Source: Lepisosteus oculatus
Taxonomy: Eukaryota; Chordata; Actinopteri; Semionotiformes; Lepisosteidae
Assembly: GCF_040954835.1 (NCBI RefSeq)
Contig: NC_090712.1
Coordinates: forward strand, 2,985,284-3,049,283
Reading direction: 5' to 3'
Length of the DNA: 64,000 nucleotides
Shown: piece after piece, positions 39,206-49,500 of the stretch
Position numbering within the stretch: the first letter of the stretch is position 1
How the letters are laid out: each line of letters starts with the position of its first letter
The notes under the pieces: model-generated
The model's database searches: none
What the model saw: the letters and a program-made list of their open reading frames with translations, nothing else
What the model was told of the DNA's origin: nothing
Translations under genes and position numbers: made by a program

Positions 39206-40339
39206 CTATTGTACAATTGTACGTCTGACACGGGCAATTTACCTGAAAACCTCAAAACTTACAAAAGAAACAACATTTCAGAGGTATTCTTTGTAAATAA
39301 TGACTTTAGACTCACCTGTTCTTTTTTTCTATTTGCCCTTCATGTAGATACCAACTCCTACGTTTGGGAAGTTAGACAATTTTATTCTCTTTGCTCACTT
39401 TTGCTGTTGGCTTCTCTAGACAAGAGATTTGCCGAAGAAACTCCTGATTCCAACGAAAGAGCCGAGGAGACAAAAAGGCAACCCCAGTGACGGTACAGAT
39501 CAGCTTTAGAAAGAAATGCATTTTGATCGTAATCCTGCTACATTACTAGGGATCGGAATAACTTTGTTTTCTTCATTCAATTTACTTTACTGGTCGAAAC
39601 GCATTACAACCAGTATCACAAATGTAATTCCTTACTAATGTTCTGATTTGCGATACTTAAAAAGCTGCCATATGGCAAGATATCTAAATGGTGTGTGTGC
39701 CACCTACTGGTGTATTCATGTATTTAGGGTTAACTGCGTTGTAACTGGTAGCCCGACTTGCTACTAAAACAAACTCTCAAGTTTTCAGAGGTGTCCCATG
39801 ACTCGGTTTAAAAGCACAAGAACTCATGGTGCTCTGATAACAGTACATTTGCTTTAACTATTAATGATACGCGGAATCCATTAGCACTGTTAACCCAGAG
39901 CGCCACCATTGTGTAATTAGACTGACAGTACCAAATGCTTTTAGAACTTGATCCCCACGATCTTAAAACGTGCCCGTGAGCACCCATAAAAAATATTAAA
40001 AAATGAAAGTCAAGTACAGGACCAGGAAGTCCATTTGCGCTTGTTTCCATTGCGAGTGTCAAAACAATTACAAATTTAGGTTCACTCTGGGAATTTAAAA
40101 TCGCCACTCCGATCGCCTCCCCTTCAACACGGCCTGTCCACTGCAATATTTCTTTCTGAAAAGGACAACTATATAACATCTGAAAAAAAAAAACAATCTG
40201 GTAGTTTATCCTAGGATAAATCCTAGAAGATAGTATATCCTCTTTAAATTCCAGTTTTTGTCACCCGTAATTCTCCCAAGCCCAGTAGTTTTTACATCTG
40301 GCAATGCTTAGGCATCACTTCGCTTTAAAAAATAAATAT
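39206..40339. other. Intergenic upstream of acyp2
   Basis: No recognised gene. A 123-codon minus-strand frame at 39808-40179 has no domain I can name. A head-to-head partner gene might be expected here, because human ACYP2 shares its promoter with PSME4, but no exon resembling the start of PSME4 is visible on the minus strand. Confidence 0.45.
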
Positions 40340-40525
40340 GACCCAGTCTCCAGCTCCTCGCCAGACGTGCCAGGCTGCGCAGGGGTTGTGAAATTAGCGC
40401 ACTAGCGACACCCAGCTGGGGGGGAGCGCCAGGTACCAGCGCCGATGCGGAGAGCCGTGTCCGGGCCGGGACTGAGGTGGACCTGGAGCCGTGCGCTTGT
40501 TCTAGCCGCACTTATCCTGCTGGCA
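40340..40525 (+). promoter_or_regulatory. CpG-rich promoter / 5' leader of acyp2
   Basis: Local GC and CpG rise sharply from about 40360 and continue through exon 1 to about 40760, as in CpG-island promoters of housekeeping genes. No TATA box is evident. An in-frame TAG at 40403-40405 bounds how far upstream the reading frame can extend. Confidence 0.5.
40445..40525 (+). other. In-frame N-terminal extension of acyp2, possible signal peptide
   Basis: An ATG here opens 27 codons in frame with the acyp2 start at 40526, with no stop between. The extension starts with a basic stretch (MRRAVSGPGLRW) and continues into a hydrophobic run, ALVLAALILLA. With the next residues it gives an SAGA-K site suited to signal-peptidase cleavage just before the folded domain. 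The context of this ATG is weak (C at -3), whereas the downstream ATG has G at -3. It may be noncoding leader, a leaky-scanning isoform, or a secretory or mitochondrial targeting form. Confidence 0.35.
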
Positions 40526-40598
40526 ATGTCTAACGACGTAGTCAGTGCAGGAGCCAAACTGGCTTCCGTAGATTTCGAGGTATTCGGCCGCGTTCAGG
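40526..40598 (+). CDS. acyp2: acyp2 coding exon 1
   Basis: Encodes 24 residues plus one base, ending FEVFGRVQ. The donor is CAGG|GTAGGT, leaving phase 1. The start ATG has G at -3. Confidence 0.9.
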
Positions 40599-43500
40599 GT
40601 AGGTAGCCTTGTGTGTTGCCCGCCTTTAACTGCTCGTCTAGTCGCAGTAACACAGCCCGTTAGCTTGTGCCCAGCAGCAGCTGCCGTTTCCAAATTTAGA
40701 CGCAGTTAAGTTTCGCTGCGACTCTGGATTTCGGGGCAAATAAGTAGATTTGACATCGCGATGCGGCACAACCCGTTTCCCCAGACTAAATACTCAGGAT
40801 GAGCTAGTTTTAAGTGGTGAAGGAATTTAGTGCATGTTTGCGCATCAGTGAGCCGAACTGTCGGCTTAATGCGTTTCTCAGCTGGATACCGTATATTTTG
40901 GCAAGTGTTGCAGCAGGGTCATTTGAGTTCAGTTGCTTTCTGCCTTACCAGACCATTATTACGGGGAGTTCACTGCGGTGCTTTGCCTCGTTAGCGTCTC
41001 CTTAACTGACACTGCTCTGTGTTGGCTGTTTATTGCTGAAAAAGCGGACGCATTGCCGTCCCAGAATAATGCCCACTGTTAGTTTAAACACTGCGTCGCA
41101 GTCGGAAAATGACCAGCTTGTTGCCAAACGCTAACAGGCCGGCTGCAATGAAAAAGAGTGCTCGGATACAATGCTGCCCTCTACCGATGCTCCATTGATA
41201 CTGCAAAACATCGACTACCTGGATAAATAGGAACAAGTAAAGGTTTATTCCATGCTGAAAAGAGAAGAAAGAAAACACAACATTTCGGCCGTTTTTTTAC
41301 TTTTCAGGCTCCACGGCCGAAACGTTGTGTTTTCTTTCTTCTCTTTTCAGCAGGGAATAAACCTTTACTTGTTCCTTTGCAGCCTACGCATGCTGACACA
41401 GCTCCCCACCTGAACTACCTGGATAAATATACACCCTACATATACAGTATTACATATTATATTTGCACAGGCTGCAAAGATGTATTTTATATTAATTAAA
41501 ATATTAAAATTAAAATATTAAACCCCAAACATGATATAAAATAATTTAGCCTCATGGATGCCGCTTAGCAATGGGAAGATTATTGCCTTTATTTAAAAAT
41601 GCCTGAAACCATTTTCTTTATTGCTATTAATGTTCTGCATACAACAACATAAATAAACTGGGCTGAAGTAGGCCAGGTGGGTAGCTTCATCAAGCATGCG
41701 TAGGCTGCAAAGGAGCAAGTAAAGTTTTATTCCACGCTGAAATAAGAAGAAAAGAAACATGACATTTCGTCTGTCCAGCCTTGCTCGGGTGTGGACTTCT
41801 CTTTTCTGCGTGGAATAAACCTTTACTTGTTCCTCAGCAACATAAAATGCTGTTGATCCATTTAAGTTCCATTCATTTGCTTAGGGCACCATTCTATACG
41901 TATACTTTAAATATATCATGAGCTTTTCCTCTTTCTGTTTTTTTTGCAGGAGTCTGCTTCAGAATGGTAAGTTGGAGTGACGTGCACTGTGTTTATTTTG
42001 AACCCTGAAACACTGGGTCTCCATTCTTCCATCTTCACTCCGCCTTTCCTGGTGAGGGTTGCGATTGCAGCAGGCCAATCGATCAGGCCAGACTTCCCTG
42101 CCCCCAGGAACAGATCCGCAGGCCAGGCCAGGGGGTGGCGTTCGCAGGTGAGTGCCTGGTGGCCGGGCTCAGCCCGGAAAGGCCATGCGGGGCCGTCTTG
42201 GGAGCCCACCACCTGCAAAACACAGGGTGAGGGTGGGGTGCGATGTCAGCCTAGTGGCAGGCAGAAGTGGAAAGGACCTAGACACTGGGTCTCAATCATA
42301 CTTGATGTTTCAGAAATATAAGACGTGCGCTTGTCTTTTTGTTTGGCGGTACACTGGACTGGCTTTGTGTGCACAAATCAAATAGACTTCTCCCGACTGT
42401 TCCCCCACAAACCGAGAACCGCCTTGTGGTTCTGAACATCAGCGAGTGTCTGCCAGTGTTCTGCACCCACTTCCTGTCCCTCTCTCCCGCCCCGCAGTAC
42501 ACGGAGGATGAAGGCCACAAGCTGGGGGTGACGGGCTGGGTGAAGAACACCCGGCAGGGGACCGTGATCGGACAGGTGCAGGGCCCGCCCGACAAAGTCA
42601 AGGAAATGTAAGTCCGGCGCCGAGGGCTTCCCAGGAGTTTTAGGAGCTTGTGCTCCCGCCCTGAATGAAAACAGAAGAAAAAAGCTTTTATAGGCTCTAG
42701 CTGCTGGGGTTTGGGTTTGGTGAAGGCAGCTGTGGTACAGACCACCCATCCTGTGGTCCATAAGCAATACAGTATGCGGTGAGTGGAATCTGTGTTGGAG
42801 AACAGGACAGGGTTCCTCTTGCTCTACGCTGGACCCCAACTAAGAACTGTGGAGCTCTATGAAGAATATCGACGACTGTGTTTTTCATTGATTTAAGAAC
42901 AAACATACAGTATACAGATTAATTGAGATTCTGAAATGCTTTACATAGTCTGTATGAGAGGCAATGGTGCTGGATAGCGTATTATAATAATCCTTAAAAT
43001 TATACAGAGCTTTTCTGGACACTCCACTCAAAGCGCTTTACAGGTAATGGGGACCCCCCTCCACCACCACTAGTGTGCAGCCCCACCTGGAGGATGTGAC
43101 TGTAGCCATAGTGCGCCAGAACGTTCCCCACACACCAGCTCTCAGTGGGGAGGAGAGCAGAGTGATGAAGCCAGTTCAGAGAGGGGGATTAGTAGGGGGC
43201 CATGATTGGTAGTGCCAGGACACTGGGGTAACACCCCTACTCATTATGAGAAGTGCACGGGGATATATTGAAGTACCAGTCCATTTACAGGTCAGTGTGC
43301 AGTGTGTGGGTCTGTTTTAGATGGTCATCTAACTGGCCTCCCTTTCACAACAGCCATCAGTCAGTGTACAGCACAGTGCGAGTAGCTTCCAACAGCGGAG
43401 AGGGTCAATCATTCGTTTTCAAGGTGGACACACTGGAAGTCAGAGCTGCACCCCAAAACACAAAATATTACCCTTGTCAGGCCAAGTATGAAAGCAAACC

Positions 43501-46500
43501 CAGAACATGAGGCAAGAGTGATGATTTAGTGATTTAAGTGGGTCGTGACACCAGATACAGGAGGCATGCACTCCTTTGCCTCATGTGAAATAAAAAATGA
43601 ATAAAAATGGCATTTTTCTTAGATAAATATAGCAAATCATGAAACGTCACTATGTACTGTCTGTTTTGAGGTATGGTGTAGTAATAGTCAGAACTTTCGG
43701 GGACTTAATGGTTGTGGAGCGCAGTCACTTTAGTGTAGTGATGTCTATTGTATTGTGTATTGTGTAGTCATTTTGTAGTGTATAGTAATGTCTAGAAGCA
43801 CCAGAACCACTACTACCAGAACCACTACTAATTCAAAAAGTCCAAACCCAGTTCTGCTCAAAATTGCAGGTAGATGTTCCTCACCATGACAGCCATCACA
43901 CGGTGGAGCAGTTTGTTTTTCTACGACAAGCCTGGCACTGCTATAACTGACGCATCAGAAAAATTGGGTTCGTCAGTGCTTACCACATGACGGAAATTGA
44001 AGATGGGTGGGAGATGTATAGATCGTTAATGTAGTTTGATGCGATGGACTCAGGTCTTTAGCACAAATCATGCATTATCTATGTGTCATACAGTTTATAC
44101 AGGAAATGTGTGCACTCTATTATGACATAACCCAACCCAAGCCATTGCATCTGTCCATGATCAGGAAGTGGCTCGTTCCTGATCAGGGCTGTGGCAACTG
44201 CACCCTGGGTGGGATATGCCAGTGTGATGCAAGAGAACTCACACACAGGAGCACAGGGACAATTTACAGACATCAGTTTACCCTCCCGGCATGCATTTGA
44301 AGCTGGGAGGAAATCAGAGAACCCTGAGGAAACTCATATTAGTGCTCAGAAAACACACAGAAGATGTTCATTTCTGTCATTAAACCCAGGGCACAAGAGC
44401 TGTGAGGCAGCTGTGCTAATGCCCACCCCACTGAGCCAGACCATTCCAATTAAGTAAAAACAGCATGAAAAATGACAGGAGTTTTCATTTTCTTCATTTC
44501 GTGTTATCAGTCAAAAACTGCAATACCTGATCATGTGCTTTCCGGTGCAATGCTTCAGTTGTATAAGATAAAAGCCTGTAGCTTAAAGTCTTACAGATTT
44601 TGTCCAAAAAAGTGCACTGTATTTCAGGCAGTTTCAGATGCCTAAGACTACAAAGCAAGCAGCATGGCAGAGAGAATGTACCTCTCAAGGAAAGTAGCCT
44701 TTTCTGAATTAGCATCTCAGAATCACCTTGTCATAGCAAGCTATCTCAAAGTGCACAACATCTGTCACAGTCCGTGAGATACAGACAGGGGAACAGCACC
44801 ACTTTGCCAGAAAAAAATAGAATAACATCAGGTTGTCTTTTCGTAAGCCACCAGGTGTCACTCTTTAGCCAGCTTCTGCCTGCGCTGTGGAATCTTCTAG
44901 AATGATCCCGTTTCCCCTTCAAACCCTGGACTGCAAAATATACAGGAAGAAAATAGCCGACTGGTCTTGTTTTAGCTTTTCGTTAATTGTATTAGCTTTT
45001 CACTATGAGCATTTTCATTTTTCATGTCGACTTTGACGTATTAACCGAAATCACTTTAGACGAACACAAACATGACACAACTGAAAGAGAACGCATTAAA
45101 GCTTAATGTCCAAATGCTTAGGAAAGTTTAAGGACACGTTCACTCGCACCCACGACTTTTAAAAGTACACACCTGTGAGGGTCACATAATATGATAGTAT
45201 GTTAATTAAGAGCTTTGGAATGAAGAGAATGCATCAATGTACCGCGCTGAAGGAAAGCTATTTTGTTTACAGCCATGTTGCAAATACAGTACTTTCCATC
45301 ACGATAGGTACTGTATGTTGATGTCTTTTTCAGATATTTATCATATGCGGGGATTCTGTTTTATTTTACATGCCTCCAGTTACAAAAATTAAATATATTT
45401 TTAAAAACAACTCTCCTTTTATTTCCCGAGTATTTTTAAACCCCGACTGTTTTTAATTTCCCGATTAAATAGGTAAGAAACTGCACCTGCTCCAGTCGTT
45501 ATAAGGTTGGACAGTATAAATCAGGCCTGGCTTTGATTTTTTTTAAAAACTTTGCTGTCCCTGCCGTGCCTTCTGTGAAACTGACCTGATTGCTATACAC
45601 ACATGCACAAGAAAAAACTATAACAGTGACAATACTTTTATAAGTAAATGTCTGAGCACTTTTTTAAAAGACAATTAAATCCAAAGGTAAAGTTTATGAG
45701 AACGTGTGGTGAGCTGGTCAGCAAATTTTAGACTCGGTGAACTCGCACTCCCAGAGTCTCTAATGGATCTGGGCAGTGTGTTCCACAATCATGGTGGTGT
45801 ACAAGACACCTACTGTGCAGTTTCTAGTCTTTAGTAGAATAAAAAAAATATTTGATTTTAGATTAAGTGCTGGGTTGCTATCGTGCAATAAATCTTTAAG
45901 ATAAAACCTGGAGATTCCTATTAACTGGCCTCACAAAATTCCTCGCATTTACTTCCAGTTGGGATTTTTGCGGAGATGTGTAATACTGCGCACAGCGCCG
46001 GCTGTTGTTTGGGAAGTGATTCAGAGTGACCAGCTCAGCCTGGCAGCAGTAGTCTGCGTGTGTGTGAGTGATTTCGAATCGCAGACCCTTCATCTTCCCC
46101 CCAAATCTGCAGTGACACTGCCAGTCAGCTGTGGTTTCACACAGAAACAGGCTGCCGTCGTTCCACTGAAAACAGAAAGCCTCAGTCCATTTTAGATTGA
46201 AACCCTTCCATTTGATGTGCCTGGGTTGTGTAACAGTTGGCAATTAATCACTCTTTGATCCGCAGTGTTGTTGAAATGCGCAGATCTCTCCCATTGAGAG
46301 AGTGTCCAAGATCCAAAACATCTACTACCCAGATTGAGAGGGAGTGTGGAGAATGCTGTTCCCCTTGTTAAAGGAAGCACAAAGCGTCCCCCTTCTCACA
46401 AGAAGTGGTCCCATTCGTAGGTGCCTTCCCCTTCTTAAAAAATATTGCGTGAAAGTAGTGCTCACCTTGTAAAACGACAGGCAATGATTTCACATGGGGA

Positions 46501-49500
46501 GAGCAACAAGTTCACTATTCCCTGGTGCCTTGTCTCTTCTTATATGTTTTGTGGAGCTTGGACCCCCATATTGTTTTTCTTGTGCCCTCTGCCACGATCT
46601 GGGTCCGGACAACTTTCCTGAAGGAGCTGTTCCTCTCCTGGGCTTCGCCGATGACAGCAGTATGCAGAGCAAATTAGATGACGAATCGCAGCTTTGCCCA
46701 TTCGGATGTGTGCCTGGTCTCGATCTGCAATGTGATTTGAATTATTTCATATCTGGCCCGCTTTGGGGTGGATTCTGACAGCAGATCCCACGGGGAGTTT
46801 CAGGGAAGGAGATGGAGTGCAGCTTTGTTATTGGGGTGTGGGGGAGAGAAAGTGAGGGGGCTGCTGGGCGCTGGAGCTCACGCAGATGACATAAAGCTCT
46901 AGGACGACTGAAATGTAATCCAGACGGGAGGAGGGTTGTAACCCAAGCGGCTGAGGGCTTTTCGTTGCAGAGGCACGACCTTATTGGAGTGTTTCAGATT
47001 CCAGTGTCGGGACCCTCTAATCGCTGTTGTTTCCAGGGTCCGGGTAAAAGAATCCAGATGTGTCTGTGCGTCTCACAGTGAGAGGACCTGTGCTCTAGTT
47101 TCAAGGAGTTACATTTGGTGTTCATACAGTGCCTCCCACCTGAAAGCATTCCAAGGCTTTTCACAAATGCATTACTGAAGAGAGCCCCATTTACAGGGAA
47201 GGTCATGCATATACGCAAAACACCAAGCAGACGCAGGAGCTGTTAGCCGGGCCTTGTGCATTTATAATATCTGTCAGATTTATACCAGGGGGTAAAGGTG
47301 GAGTTGCAAATGTGGCTTTTTGTCCTTTGCCATTAGCAGTTGAATCAAAGTTTCGACTTAATCCAGACCCTAGTAAACCTGCTTCGTTGTGGCCGTGGAG
47401 GAACTCAGTGGTGCTTTTGTCTCAGATTCCTGATCTAAGACAAATCTAAAAGACCCCTCGGAGTGAAAGTGCGGCTGCAGTGGAGAAGCGTCTTAATGCA
47501 CAATGCTGATTCACCTCTCCTGCACACTTCCTGGCAGTCCTGGCTGTGTTTTCTGAAAATATTTTAATGCACTTGCAAATCTTCCCATAGTAACACATCC
47601 TAAATGGATCTTTTAATGGGAAAATCTTGTACATTTCGATTCTCCGGATCGTTTTTCAATGCCAAGCTTTAAGCGATCGCAGTGCTTTGACACAGCTGAT
47701 TCGACTCCCCTCTCTCTCTGATTAAAGTGTGTGCTTGCTGAGTCACGTCAGCAGCTAGCTGTCGCCAGGAGTTCCCAGTTGGTGCACCAGTGGCTCAGTG
47801 CTGCGAGGGTTAGTCAGGCAGGGCACTGTCCTCTTCCAGTGGAAAAGAAAACCCTGGGAGCTCTGGCTCCTGTAGGCTTATGATGACTCCAGTGAGAGAC
47901 AGACACCTCCTCCAATCAGGGCTGAACCTCCTGTATGTCACCGAGGAGCTTCTATGGGAATCAAAAAAGGAAAGGCTCGATAGCCGGAAAGGGGTTCGGG
48001 AAGCCTGTCTGCTCTTCCTTATTGTCCCCCTGTGGTTTGCTGTGAGCTAAGACATCAGGATTCAAAAACGAACCTGTCTGGCTGAAGCTTCTGTCTAAAA
48101 GCTACTTACATTTGTACCCATTTAAGCAGCTGGGCATTTGACTATAGCAATGTGAGTGAAATGCTGTGCTCGAGGGTACAACACCTGGGATTTGACCCTC
48201 GACAACAAGCCGTAGACCTGGCCTATGTTATGCTCATAGCATTAAAGGCAAGCACTGGGTTTCATGGGTACTGTGCCAATTGAGGTGGGGAGGAGCCAGG
48301 ATCTAAGGCGGGGTACAAAAAGGAGGGTGGAGGCAGCGAGTGTCGTCAGTCTGGAGCCCGAGTGTAATGAGTCTGGCACCGGCTCAGGGGGCAGACTGTA
48401 ACAGCGAGCTGGCTGCCAGGGAAACGATCATTCTGGGTCCCCTCGGCGATAGGCTGAGTCCACTGACACAGATGAATATGCTGGACTCAGCCCATCCTGG
48501 ACAAGCAGCTGGGGTGTAACCAGTCTCTCCTGTCTTCTTATTGGCCTCGGCAGTCCTGGCAGAAACATTCTGGAACGACACTGGAGAAACACTGGAAAAG
48601 GATGTGGAGCGAGTACACCATAAATTAAGGCGAAGTTCGACTTGACGCCCATTTATCGTTAAGGTCAGGTTTTAGTCTAAAAACAAACAGAAACACAATC
48701 AATAGTTTTAAGGGGTTTTTTTTCTTGCATGAGTGCATCACTGCTGTAAAATCTGGGCTCCAGACACTTATTACACATCACAACAGTCTGAGTATCCAGT
48801 CCCATAATTACTCTGAAGGCATTTGTCATGTAGCTGGCTGTGGGTTTTAGTAGAACAAGAAGAGAGAGGCTTGTTGGGCACTTTTCCATTCAGTGCTGTG
48901 AGTTCTCACAGCTGTAAATGGGACCCTTGTATCTAGGGTGAAGGGTTATGGCTCTGCTCTTGATGTACGTCAGCCATTTCCTCCAGTCATTTTTGAAAAG
49001 CTGATGAAACAAAGGAAGACCTGATACAGATATGGCCAAGGCAGAACTCCTCCAAAGTACACCCCAATTAGTGTGAAGCGACGAGGTTATCGGAGTTTTG
49101 AGCATATTGAACAGGACATTTTCAGGCGTGGTTGAAAACTTAGTTGCAAATCCTTGATTAATCCACACATCTAAAATTGATAGTTCTCATTGTCAGCTGT
49201 AAAATGAATAACGTGATTAGCATTTTTAAGGAAACACTGTAGTGAAATACCGGCAAGTTCCTTAATAGTTTACTCCTGTATCACTGTGAGCGTTAGAAAG
49301 CATTTGGAGTTTGGTAGCAACAGAGGAGTTTGGAGAGTATGTCCAGGTGCTAAATTGTATTAGGAATTCATCTTTTTTAGGATACCCCAGCTTGCTCTCC
49401 ATGAGACACACAGACAGGGAGAGAAGCTTGGGGTCAGAGCGCAGGGTCAGCCATTTATACGGCACCCCTGGAGCAGCTGGGGTTAAGGGCCTTGCTCAGG

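Noticed and set aside
42296..42839. Minus-strand frames of 149 and 153 codons
   Set aside because: They overlap acyp2 exon 3 on the opposite strand and have no domain.
46494..46778. FADDSS as a reverse-transcriptase active site
   Set aside because: The flanking residues do not match any reverse-transcriptase block, and the frame is short and isolated.
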